Source of the DNA: Planctomycetaceae bacterium
GTDB lineage: Bacteria > Planctomycetota > Phycisphaerae > Phycisphaerales > Zrk34
Direction of reading: 5' to 3'
Length of the DNA stretch: 37,970 bases
NCBI GenBank assembly: GCA_002685935.1
Contig: NYZD01000007.1
Span: 1-37,970, forward strand
The notes beneath the pieces were generated by a model. The model saw only the letters and a program-made list of their open reading frames with translations, did no database searches and was not told where the DNA came from. The position numbers and the translations under genes are program-made. Of this stretch, positions 7,393 to 16,294 are shown piece after piece (the stretch's first letter is position 1; each line of letters begins with the position of its first letter).

Positions 7393-10300
7393 GTGTCAGA
7401 GACAAAACTTGGCAGCGGTTACTCATTCTGTTGGTCTGTATCGTCGCGGCTTTGGGCACGGGGTATTACTTCGTGGACAGGCACAAATCCAAAGCCGAGG
7501 CCGAGGCCCTCGCCCACAAAGAGGCCGGACGCAAAGCGTTTGAAGCAGGCAAATACCACCTCACCATGGAGGAGTTGAACCACTACCTGCCCGAAAACTC
7601 CGACGACGTCGATGCGCTATATTGGCATGCCGAAGCGCGGCGCAGGCTGATCGATCCCAACAGAAAACATATTACCCATGCCCAGTCTCTTTACCGGCGA
7701 CTGGTCACACTCACCCCGGACAACATGGAGCACAAATACACGCTGCTGCGCCTACACGATCTGCAGGAATGGAAGAAGGAATCGATTGATCTGGCCGACT
7801 TGATCCTCAGCGAAGTCCCCGGCGATCCGACCGCCCTGCACATGAAGGCCAACGCGCTGTATCGAATGAGGAAGTTCGATGAATCGCTCGAGGCCGCCGA
7901 GGCATGCGTGGCCTCGGAACCGCTGAACTTCCAGGCGCAGCTTCTGATCATGAGGCTCATCGGCGAGCTCAATCGTTCTGTCGAGGGCTTCCACGAGCGC
8001 ATCGTCGCACTCAACGAGCAGTTCCCCAAAGATCCGGTCGCCGAGTACCTCATGGCCATGGCGATCGCGATCACCGGCGTCGATGAAAACGGCCAGGAGA
8101 TCGCCCCCGATCAAACGAACCAGACCGCTATACAGTGGATCCTCAAGGCCAAAGCCCACACGCCGCCCAGCCCTGAGTTCGCCATGGAGTTGTGCAACAA
8201 GCTGACGCAGGTCGGCAGGCTTCAGGAAGCACAGGGCGTCTTGATGCAGGCCGAAGCTGAATTCGACGATGTCACGATCGACGTGACACTGGCCGAACGG
8301 TTGTGGCAGGCCGGCCGCGACGATGACATGCTGCGCCTTTTGGCGGATGTCGACCCCACCGATCGGGACGCATATCGCGATCTGTTGTTGTACAAGGCCC
8401 TGACGCTGATTCGACTAAAGCAGCGCGATGAGGCCGCGCCCTACATCACGTCATTCAAACGCCGCGTCAAAGACGCTGTCGCCCAGGCCTGGTTTTCAGT
8501 ATTTGAAAATGTCCTGGCCGAGACACCGCAGCCGCTCAGTCGACAGGTCGAGATCCTCAAACCGCTCGTCGATCGCACGGCCGGGGAAGGACAGCGGGGT
8601 GCGAATCCGAGTAACGCCTACTTCCGTTACTTCCTGTGTGAAGCGTATCGCGCGGCGGGCGAGCTCCGTCTCGCTTTGGATCAACTGGAAGTCGCCGTCG
8701 CGCAAAAGCCCAGTTGGACCAACCTGAGGATCACATACGCCGCCCTCCTGAGCGATCTCGGGCGCCACAGCGACGCCTTGAGCCAGGCAAGGAGCGCTCG
8801 TATCACCGCCCCGTCAGACATCATCAAACGGGCCGCCTACATCGGCGAATTCAATGCCCTCCTCGGGTTCGTGCAGCCGGAGGCAACGCTTCAGTTGGTC
8901 ACCGAAACCGTGGCCGCTATTGAGGCCGATCAGACCACGTCCACGGACGGTGACCGTCTCGTGCCGATCAAACTGATGCTTCTGAGCTTTCTCGACGACG
9001 ACGAGCGATCTGAAGCGACCATCGACGCGTTCCTCGCTTCCGACCGCCGGCCGGATGCGTCACTCCTGCTCGAAACCGCCGCCATGTGTCGTCATATCGA
9101 CCGCGCCGAATGGAGCGCTGCCTGTCTGGATCGTTACAACCAGCTCTACAAGCCATCCCCCGAATCAGTATTGGCCACAGCTCTGACCATGATCCGACAG
9201 AAAGATGCCGACGGCGCAGACCAGTTGATCCGCGAATATGAACAGGATCGCCGTCCCACCGCCGGTATGGTCCTGCTGCGCACCATGCGCATGGCGGACG
9301 ACGGGGAGACCGACCAGGCGGATCAGTACCTGGCGGATCACGAGAAGAGACTCCCAACGGATCCCGCCCTTGCGTTCGCACGTGCCCGGATCCTCCTGGA
9401 AACCGAAGACGCCACCGAAGCGATCCGTTCGGTCAAGACCAGCATGGACCGTGTCTCAACCCAGGGCACCGAAGAGCGATTCAGATGGCACATGACCCTC
9501 ACGCGCGCCATGATGCTGGCCCGCGACCCGCGCTTCCAGAGCTTCTGGGAACAGACCAAACGGGACCATGCCGATCAGGTGGAGTTCTTCGTCCGGCAAT
9601 TCCTGTTCAATAGCTCGGCCAGCGACGCCGGACTCAGCGTCGAACTGTCCGCCGGCTGGCTCAATGCCGCGTTGTTCCCGCCCGCCACGGCGTCGAGTAC
9701 CTCGATCGGCGACAATCTCCAGATCATTCTGGATCGCATGGTCCGCGTTGATGATTCATTGGTGGATCTTGCTCGCGAAATGAAGGCTTCGCCCAGCGAT
9801 GGCCGACTGCTCACCACGTACGTGTTGTTCCATGGCATGCGCGGACGCCACCAGAGCGTCCGGGACAACATCACCCGACTCCTGTCGCCCGACTTTGAAC
9901 CCTCCCCGGGATTACTCCTCATGTTGGCCGATGCGTGTCGTCGCGTCGGCATTGAAGACATGCGCGCCGCGTGCGTTCAGCGTTACGAGCAGACACAAGG
10001 TCAGACGGTTGACTTCGTCCGCGCTCAGGCAATGGATCTGCTCCGACAAGGCCAGGTCGAGCAGGCCGTCGAATACACCGGAAAGGCCTATCGCGACGCC
10101 GCCGAAGCCCAGTCCGACAAAACGTTACAGTACCGCCTCTTGTGGGCACAGATCATGGACCAGGGAAATGACGATCGCGCCCGCAATGAGTTGCTAGCGA
10201 TCGCCCGGGAATTTCCCAACGACATCACGATCTTGCGCTTCATCGTTCGCGCGCGCTCCCTGCACGCCGATCGTGATTTCATGGATGACATCATTGAACG

Positions 10301-12620
10301 CCTCAAGGAAAACAGCTCGGAAGATTCGTTGACGTGGCGACGCGCTCGCGCCCGCTGGTTGTTGACCAGCGACGACGTCGACCATACCGCCGCGTCACGG
10401 GCCGACGAGCTGCTCAGCGATATCGTGGCGCGCGATCCGACCGATGCCGAGGCTCGACTGCTCTGGTCTGATGCGCTGCGCTTATTGGGCAAGCAGCAGG
10501 GATCGATCACACAAGTTCAACGATACCTTGAACTCGAGCCGGACAGTATCAGAGTGCGATTGCATCTGGCGCAACAGTATCAGCATCTTGGCGACCACGC
10601 CCTTGCCGTCGAACAACTGAAATCGGTCATCCCCAGAGCCGATGAATTGACCCAGGAGTTGCAGCAGGAGATGGCCTCGCTGCTGGCGGTGTTGGAGGAT
10701 GAGCAGGCCGCACGCGCCATTCTCGAACGCAATCTCGAGCAACTCGATCCCGCCCGTCTGCGATTGTTGGCCCATATCTACGGGGCACGGAATGAAACCG
10801 AAAAGACACAGGCATTACTGCCTCGCCTGATCGCCAGCGGCGACCCCGATTCCATCGGAATGGCCGCCCAATACTACGTGTTGAACCAGCAACTCGACGA
10901 GGCCGAGAACACGATTCGACAGTTGGACGATCTGGACGTTGAACCCGCCATCCGTCATCTTGTCCGCTCCCAATACGTCTTGAGCATTGGCAAAACGGAT
11001 GAGGCCCGGCAACTGCTCGAAGACGCCGTGGTCGCCGCGCCGGACAACCTTGTCGCCTGGCAGCGACTGATTGGCTTCCATCTCACCGCCGTCACCGACC
11101 CGATGCCGGAACCCGCCGAGCGCTATGAAACGGTATTCCAGACCGTGACCCGTGCGGCGGCGGCGAACCCCGACAACGAGCATCTCAAGACGCTCATCAG
11201 TCGAAGCGATACGTTGCTTAAAGGATTGCTCAGCAATTCGACAAACGGAATCACCGTCGCGGCAATTACATTGCCCGGCCGGCTTGAAACGACCCTTGAC
11301 GTGTTGGACCGGCTGGCGGAGCTCGTCGAATTTACCCAGCAACTCACCGGTGACGTCACAGAAGCTCAACGAGAACAACTGGCCAGCCGGCGTGAGGAAT
11401 TCATCCGCGCCGTGGGACAACTGACTGATGCGAACGCCGACTACTTTGAACTGCAGCGATACACGCTGAATCTCTACAGCCAGAATCGGAAGTTCGATCT
11501 CATGTTCGCCACCATCGAACGCCTGCTGCAGACGTTCCCCAAATCCGCCATCGTCACCAGCATGGTCGCACGTATCCTCGGCGCGACCGGTCGCCATGAT
11601 GACGCCCTTGGCGCCGCCGAGCTCTGGCGACGGACCTTGCCGGGCAGTCCCATCGAGGCCGATCTGTTCATCGCCGGCATCCTCGCGGCGCAGGGACGGA
11701 CCGAGGACGCAGAGCGGCAGATCCAGCCCTATCTTGACGACATGATGGCCGACCCCGTCGGCCATGAAGCGGTCGCCAGCGTCTACGTCGAAATCCTGCT
11801 CAAGCAGCATCGATACACCGACGTCGCGTCACTGGCGCGGCCGATCATCAGCAGCGACGATCCCAATGTCGCTCAGCGCTGGCGTGGCCAATGGATCGCC
11901 TGGGCCGGCACCCGCCTCAAGGACGGCGCTCTGGCCGCTGCGTGGTTGCGTGAAGCCGAACCACTGATTCCGCCCGACGACATCGCCCAGCAAACGCATC
12001 TCGCGACCGCCTGGCTCGCGTTCGGGGGTCGGGCAGGCGGCGCCGAAACGGATATCTATCAGCACGGGATGGCGCTCTTGAAGCCGATCGTGGATCGAGA
12101 GGATGCCACGCCCGAGGCAATGCTTAGCTATGCCAGCGCATTGGAAAGCTCCAAACGGCGCGCCGAAGCGGCTGTGTTCTACAAGAGAGTCCTGGCCGTA
12201 CAGCAGAATAATCCCGTTGCCATGAACAACCTCGCGATGATCCTCATTGAAGTCGATGACGCGAGGGATTACGAAGCCGCCGAAAAGCTCGGCCTGGCTG
12301 CCATCGCGGCGAACCCGGGCTACGGCGAGTTTCACGAAACGGTCGGCGAAGCCCAATACCTGCAAGGGAAGTATGAACAGGCCGTCGAACATTTCCAGAC
12401 CGCCGTCGATATGAAACCACAGGAGTTGAGTTGGCAGATCAAGCTCGCTCACCTGTACGCTTTGACACATGATTTCCAGAAGGCCCACGAAATGAAGAAC
12501 GAGATCGATGCACTTGAACCGGCGAAAAGCAAGGACGTGACACCCGAGGTTCTTGGCCGATTCCATGAGACCATAGAACTGTTGCGCGCCGAAGCCGATG
12601 TCACCACCACCACCCCGTGA
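7389..12620 (+). CDS. Giant membrane-anchored TPR-repeat protein (PrsT-like)
   Basis: 1743 residues, with one N-terminal membrane segment (about 11-29) and then almost entirely helical repeats with the spacing of tetratricopeptide motifs. Clear TPR units occur near the start (AGRKAFEAGKYHLTMEELNHYL) and near the end (AQYLQGKYEQAVEHFQTAVD). The N-terminus has Cys17 but the preceding LLV is not a good lipobox, so it is more likely a signal anchor than a lipoprotein. Very large TPR proteins (PrsT type) are known companions of exosortase/EPS loci, where they probably act as periplasmic scaffolds for assembly or export; that role is inferred from context. The start overlaps the previous stop as ATGA, and the stop overlaps the next start as GTGA. 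Confidence 0.85.
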   Translation: MSVRDKTWQRLLILLVCIVAALGTGYYFVDRHKSKAEAEALAHKEAGRKAFEAGKYHLTMEELNHYLPENSDDVDALYWHAEARRRLIDPNRKHITHAQSLYRRLVTLTPDNMEHKYTLLRLHDLQEWKKESIDLADLILSEVPGDPTALHMKANALYRMRKFDESLEAAEACVASEPLNFQAQLLIMRLIGELNRSVEGFHERIVALNEQFPKDPVAEYLMAMAIAITGVDENGQEIAPDQTNQTAIQWILKAKAHTPPSPEFAMELCNKLTQVGRLQEAQGVLMQAEAEFDDVTIDVTLAERLWQAGRDDDMLRLLADVDPTDRDAYRDLLLYKALTLIRLKQRDEAAPYITSFKRRVKDAVAQAWFSVFENVLAETPQPLSRQVEILKPLVDRTAGEGQRGANPSNAYFRYFLCEAYRAAGELRLALDQLEVAVAQKPSWTNLRITYAALLSDLGRHSDALSQARSARITAPSDIIKRAAYIGEFNALLGFVQPEATLQLVTETVAAIEADQTTSTDGDRLVPIKLMLLSFLDDDERSEATIDAFLASDRRPDASLLLETAAMCRHIDRAEWSAACLDRYNQLYKPSPESVLATALTMIRQKDADGADQLIREYEQDRRPTAGMVLLRTMRMADDGETDQADQYLADHEKRLPTDPALAFARARILLETEDATEAIRSVKTSMDRVSTQGTEERFRWHMTLTRAMMLARDPRFQSFWEQTKRDHADQVEFFVRQFLFNSSASDAGLSVELSAGWLNAALFPPATASSTSIGDNLQIILDRMVRVDDSLVDLAREMKASPSDGRLLTTYVLFHGMRGRHQSVRDNITRLLSPDFEPSPGLLLMLADACRRVGIEDMRAACVQRYEQTQGQTVDFVRAQAMDLLRQGQVEQAVEYTGKAYRDAAEAQSDKTLQYRLLWAQIMDQGNDDRARNELLAIAREFPNDITILRFIVRARSLHADRDFMDDIIERLKENSSEDSLTWRRARARWLLTSDDVDHTAASRADELLSDIVARDPTDAEARLLWSDALRLLGKQQGSITQVQRYLELEPDSIRVRLHLAQQYQHLGDHALAVEQLKSVIPRADELTQELQQEMASLLAVLEDEQAARAILERNLEQLDPARLRLLAHIYGARNETEKTQALLPRLIASGDPDSIGMAAQYYVLNQQLDEAENTIRQLDDLDVEPAIRHLVRSQYVLSIGKTDEARQLLEDAVVAAPDNLVAWQRLIGFHLTAVTDPMPEPAERYETVFQTVTRAAAANPDNEHLKTLISRSDTLLKGLLSNSTNGITVAAITLPGRLETTLDVLDRLAELVEFTQQLTGDVTEAQREQLASRREEFIRAVGQLTDANADYFELQRYTLNLYSQNRKFDLMFATIERLLQTFPKSAIVTSMVARILGATGRHDDALGAAELWRRTLPGSPIEADLFIAGILAAQGRTEDAERQIQPYLDDMMADPVGHEAVASVYVEILLKQHRYTDVASLARPIISSDDPNVAQRWRGQWIAWAGTRLKDGALAAAWLREAEPLIPPDDIAQQTHLATAWLAFGGRAGGAETDIYQHGMALLKPIVDREDATPEAMLSYASALESSKRRAEAAVFYKRVLAVQQNNPVAMNNLAMILIEVDDARDYEAAEKLGLAAIAANPGYGEFHETVGEAQYLQGKYEQAVEHFQTAVDMKPQELSWQIKLAHLYALTHDFQKAHEMKNEIDALEPAKSKDVTPEVLGRFHETIELLRAEADVTTTTP

Positions 12621-13315
12621 CCGATGCACATGCACGTGGCGGCTTTCGTTCAAAAAGCCCTCTGACCCCCTGTATGACGCGCCTGTCGGTCGATGTACAT
12701 CCCGACCGATACGATGATATGCCGGTATTGAAACACGCCATCACCCACATCGCCGCCGTCCCTCGCCCCTCCGGCGAGCCGATTCACGTGCCGTCTCATC
12801 CCGAATCCGTGACCGGCGACGATGTCACCGCCGGCGAGTGGTTCGTGCTTCACACGCGGCCCAGGCAGGAGAAGGCAGTCGCCCGTTCACTCGATGCCAG
12901 GGCCGTCGAGCACCTCCTTCCCTTGCGCATTAAGGTCCGATATGAGCGCCGACGCAAGGTCCGCAGCCAGTTGCCGCTGTTTCCCGGCTACGTCTTTCTG
13001 CGGGGAACCATCGAGCAGGCTTACGCTGTCGACCGGACAGGAAGAATTGCCCAGGTCATCCAGGTCGCCGATCAGGCGCGCCTCGCCAGGGAGCTGAAGC
13101 AAATCCAATTCGCGACCCAACAAGGCGGCGATCTGGAGCCGGCGCCCTACCTGACCGCAGGCCGCCGCGTTGCCGTCATCGGTGGGCCGTTCCAAGGGCT
13201 CATCGGCGTCGTTGAAGCAGTGCCGACTAATAACCGATTGGTGCTGCAGGTGGAAACACTCGGGCAGGCGGCCAGTCTTGAAATCGACTGCGATCTGCTC
13301 GAACCGATCGATTGA
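12617..13315 (+). CDS. NusG/RfaH-family specialised transcription antiterminator
   Basis: Up to 232 residues. An NGN domain begins at about residue 73 (GEWFVLHTRPRQEK) and includes LPLFPGYVFLRG; a KOW motif follows at about 182-210 (GRRVAVIGGPFQGLIGVV). This is the NusG fold that rides on RNA polymerase. Its place inside a polysaccharide cluster, directly before a long block of glycan genes, matches operon-specific paralogues such as RfaH, UpxY or LoaP, which prevent premature termination in long operons. GTG 12617 overlaps the TPR stop (GTGA), but the 72 residues before the NGN domain are longer than usual, so ATG 12674 or ATG 12719 could be the real start. Confidence 0.88.
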   Translation: MTDAHARGGFRSKSPLTPCMTRLSVDVHPDRYDDMPVLKHAITHIAAVPRPSGEPIHVPSHPESVTGDDVTAGEWFVLHTRPRQEKAVARSLDARAVEHLLPLRIKVRYERRRKVRSQLPLFPGYVFLRGTIEQAYAVDRTGRIAQVIQVADQARLARELKQIQFATQQGGDLEPAPYLTAGRRVAVIGGPFQGLIGVVEAVPTNNRLVLQVETLGQAASLEIDCDLLEPID

Positions 13316-13336
13316 CGCCAAGGTAAACACTTGGCG
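13316..13336 (+). other. RNA hairpin immediately after the NusG-paralogue stop codon
   Basis: Perfect 7-base inverted repeat CGCCAAG (13316-13322) and CTTGGCG (13330-13336) with a 7-base loop GTAAACA, starting one base after the stop codon. No T-run follows, so it is not a standard terminator. It could be a pause or recruitment site for the antiterminator or an mRNA stabiliser. The rest of the 236-base gap to the next gene has no clear promoter; a CATAAT at 13410-13415 lacks a good -35 partner. Confidence 0.45.
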
Positions 13337-13551
13337 GCAAACAATTTATGCGTGTTAGCCAGGTTGGCGCGTGTGTCAATACGTGCGCTCGACGGGGGCG
13401 GAGCCTACCCATAATCCGCATTCAGACCCCTGCCCCGACCCGCCGCATGCATCTCGGACCGACCCCACAACACCGCCCTGCGCATGGCCGCAGTGAAGCC
13501 GTTGCCTTCCTCCCGCTCGCGACCCGCCAAATCATCCCCGTCTGAGATTCT

Positions 13552-14928
13552 ATGAGCCACGCAGTCCTGACATCCGATCCGCCGCATGTCGAGCCGGCAA
13601 CGGATTGGCAACCCACGATCGGCATCCTCGGCGGGCCGCTTGACGCGGCCAACCTCGGTGTCGCTGCCTTGGGATATGGCGCCATCAAAGGGGTGTGTCA
13701 GGCATTTGAACAACCGCGAATCCTCTGCCAATCCTGGGATCGCGATCAGCCGTGCCACACGCGCATCAATGACCGAGATCACACCATTCAACCGTTGATG
13801 CTCCACCCAACGCGAAACCTTCGCGCTCGAACCGGCGTGCGACAGGTTCGCATCCTGGCCCGCCTTGCCCGGCTCATCGGCAGGCCCATGCGATCACTGG
13901 CCTGCCGGATCAACCCCACGCTCGATCAGCTGTTGCGCTGTGACGTTGTGCTCGACGTGTCCGGCGGCGATTCCTTCGCCGATATTTACGGCCCCGAGCG
14001 ATTCATGCACCACGCCCAGTTCAAACTACTGACCCTCGAACTCGGCAAACCCCTCATCCTCCTGCCCCAGACGTTCGGACCATTCCAGCACCAGACTTCC
14101 CGCGACACCGCTCGATCCATCATTGAACGCGCCGCACTGGCCGCGACACGTGAACACAACGGACTGGCCGAGTTGGAGGAACTGTTCGACGGCCACGTCC
14201 CCGATCATGTCGTGGCCTGTCCCGATATGGCGTTCCAGATGGATCCCGACGGGTCCCATGCTCACGAGGAACCTTTGGCCCGAAAGGACGACGACAACGA
14301 CATCCTCATCGGGCTCAACGTTAGTGAACTGCTCTATCGGCAGGGCGAGGATTTCGCCCTCGCCGCCCCGTACCGCGACACCATCCACGCCGCCATTGAC
14401 TGGGCATTGTCGCACCCACACGTGCGCGTCATGCTCGTGCCGCATGTCCTGGCGCTTTCAGATGATGATCACGACGACACATCCCAATGGCAACAACTCA
14501 ATCAGACCTCAGATACGACCGTATGCCGCACGGTCTTGCGGGATCTGACCGCACGATACGGCGAACGCATCGGCTGCCTTGGCGGCCCCTACACCGCGCC
14601 GCAGATCAAATATTTTATCGGCCAGTGTGACTTCTTCATTGGTGCTCGCATGCACGCCTGCATCGCCGCTATCTCACAATGCATACCCACTGCCGTCATG
14701 GCCTACTCCAAGAAAGCGGCCGGCGTGATGGAACGGATCGGCGTCGGTGAAGTCGTCACCGACCTGCGCCAACTCAGCCCCACCCAGTGCGCGAGCAAAC
14801 TCGGCGAACTGTTCGATCAGCGCCACGAGATTCATCACAAGCTCACCCAATCCATGCCGCACGTGATCCGACAGATCGAACAGTTCTTCACGCGGGACTT
14901 TCGCGCCGCGATGAAGCGCATCCGCTAA
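13552..14928 (+). CDS. Polysaccharide pyruvyl transferase family protein
   Basis: A 458-residue cytoplasmic protein of the CsaB/WcaK type, which adds ketal-linked pyruvate to sugars. Visible features are an N-terminal GILGGPLDAANLGVAALGYGAI segment, the VVLDVSGGDSFADIYG stretch, LILLPQTFGPF, and near the C-terminus FFIGARMHACIAAIS followed by a conserved small-residue region (AYSKKAAGVMERIG). These match the family in order and spacing. Residues about 240-250 contain a run of acidic residues (KDDDND). It would make the polymer anionic. It is the first gene after the NusG paralogue and ends directly against the next start (TAA then ATG). Confidence 0.85.
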   Translation: MSHAVLTSDPPHVEPATDWQPTIGILGGPLDAANLGVAALGYGAIKGVCQAFEQPRILCQSWDRDQPCHTRINDRDHTIQPLMLHPTRNLRARTGVRQVRILARLARLIGRPMRSLACRINPTLDQLLRCDVVLDVSGGDSFADIYGPERFMHHAQFKLLTLELGKPLILLPQTFGPFQHQTSRDTARSIIERAALAATREHNGLAELEELFDGHVPDHVVACPDMAFQMDPDGSHAHEEPLARKDDDNDILIGLNVSELLYRQGEDFALAAPYRDTIHAAIDWALSHPHVRVMLVPHVLALSDDDHDDTSQWQQLNQTSDTTVCRTVLRDLTARYGERIGCLGGPYTAPQIKYFIGQCDFFIGARMHACIAAISQCIPTAVMAYSKKAAGVMERIGVGEVVTDLRQLSPTQCASKLGELFDQRHEIHHKLTQSMPHVIRQIEQFFTRDFRAAMKRIR

Positions 14929-16191
14929 ATGCCGCAGAATGCTGACACACCCGCCGCGCCGCTCAACCAACCCACCGGTTGGATCGCCTACGGCGACGCC
15001 GTGCGCCTCTGGGGCACGATCGCCGTGATCGTCCAGCATGTGGCGCAGATCGGCATGCGCACACACGATGAAGTGGCCGGCGGCATGTGGTGGTATCTGC
15101 ACTTGGCGAACTCGGCGGCCAAATGGGCCGTGCCGCTGTTCGTCATGCTCAGCGGTGCGATCATGCTTGATCCGAATCGAGATGAGCCCCTGTCCACGTT
15201 CTATCGCAAACGATTCACCCGTGTCGGCATCCCCCTGGTCTTCTTCTGTGGCGTCTACCTGTGTGTCAGCGCCTATCAGGGAATCATCCAGCAGCGCGAA
15301 GTGATCGCCTACCAGCAGCAACTCGAGCTGAGCGGGGACGTCGCCGCCGTGGCGCCGGCCGACCCATTCGATCCGAACGTCCCCCAGTTCTCGCCAACCC
15401 CGCCCGATGCGAACGTGCGCTGGCGCCTGCTTGCCGACAACCTGCTCGACGGCCGACCCTACTACCACATGCATTTCCTGTTCATCATCGTCGGCCTCTA
15501 CCTCTTCACCCCCATGCTGCGACAGTTCGTCAAGCAGTCCACCGCTCAAACCCGCTGGCTCGTGATCACTTTCGCTCTCGTCCTCGCGTGTTTCGGTGAG
15601 TTCGCGATGATCATGCGCAAGTCCAACTACAACGCGTTCAACCTGTTCGTTCCCTATATCGGATACTTCCTTCTGGGCTACCAGCTGCGTCACCTTCCCG
15701 CCCGGACTCTTCGCACCATTGTGGCATGGGCGCTGCTCGCGGTGACCACGGTCATGATGTCCGCCGGCACGTGGGTGCTGAATCATACGTCCCTGCTCGC
15801 CACGCTGCTCGACGCATCCCGCCTGGAGGGTGGCGCACACGCCAAGTATTTCTATCACTACTTCAATCCCGTCATCGTCCTGATGTCGATCGCCGCCTTC
15901 ATCGCCATCGCCGGCACGTTTGATAGGCCTCGCCCGTGGTCCGGCTGGCTGATGCGCCTGGCCAAGTGGTCGGCGCCGGCCACGTTGGGCATCTATCTCG
16001 TCCACCCGGCGCTTCTGTTCGGCCTGAACCTCGCGACGATTGATGTCCTCCATTTGCCCATTCCCGGCAGCGATGATCACACCCCGATGCCGTTGAGTTT
16101 GCCTCTGGGCGTATTACTCATCTTCGCTCTAAGTTGGCTCATCACTGAGGTCATTCGTAGCGTGCCGCTGCTCCGCCGCGTTGTCGGATGA
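14929..16191 (+). CDS. Acyltransferase 3 family membrane protein (polysaccharide O-acetyltransferase-like)
   Basis: A 420-residue protein with about ten membrane segments. The N-terminus (GDAVRLWGTIAVIVQHVAQIG) corresponds to the first helix and conserved His of the acyltransferase 3 family, and WAVPLFVMLSGAIML, with the following YRKRFTRVGIPLVFF, is the next family hallmark. Members such as OatA-like and ExoZ-like proteins move acetyl or succinyl groups across the membrane onto glycans. A roughly 40-residue insert rich in Ala, Pro and Asp (about 133-165) sits in a loop. The start codon directly abuts the previous stop, so the gene is coupled to the pyruvyl transferase. Confidence 0.87.
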   Translation: MPQNADTPAAPLNQPTGWIAYGDAVRLWGTIAVIVQHVAQIGMRTHDEVAGGMWWYLHLANSAAKWAVPLFVMLSGAIMLDPNRDEPLSTFYRKRFTRVGIPLVFFCGVYLCVSAYQGIIQQREVIAYQQQLELSGDVAAVAPADPFDPNVPQFSPTPPDANVRWRLLADNLLDGRPYYHMHFLFIIVGLYLFTPMLRQFVKQSTAQTRWLVITFALVLACFGEFAMIMRKSNYNAFNLFVPYIGYFLLGYQLRHLPARTLRTIVAWALLAVTTVMMSAGTWVLNHTSLLATLLDASRLEGGAHAKYFYHYFNPVIVLMSIAAFIAIAGTFDRPRPWSGWLMRLAKWSAPATLGIYLVHPALLFGLNLATIDVLHLPIPGSDDHTPMPLSLPLGVLLIFALSWLITEVIRSVPLLRRVVG

Positions 16192-16294
16192 TTTGCAGAC
16201 AACTCCCAGCACCATTGTGCCGATAACCAATCAGCGACCCATACATCGGACGGACTCCATAAGGACTGACCTGCCGGTCATCGACTGATCTCCC

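Noticed and set aside
13316-13350. Possible ops/JUMPstart element (GGCGG near 13333) after the NusG paralogue
   Set aside because: Only five bases match the ops core GGCGGTAGNNTG; the downstream bases differ, so it cannot be called an ops site. The hairpin is reported separately.
14674-16080. Minus-strand open frame of 468 residues opposite the acyltransferase
   Set aside because: Low-complexity Asp/Gln/His/Arg-rich translation; the plus-strand membrane protein is well supported.
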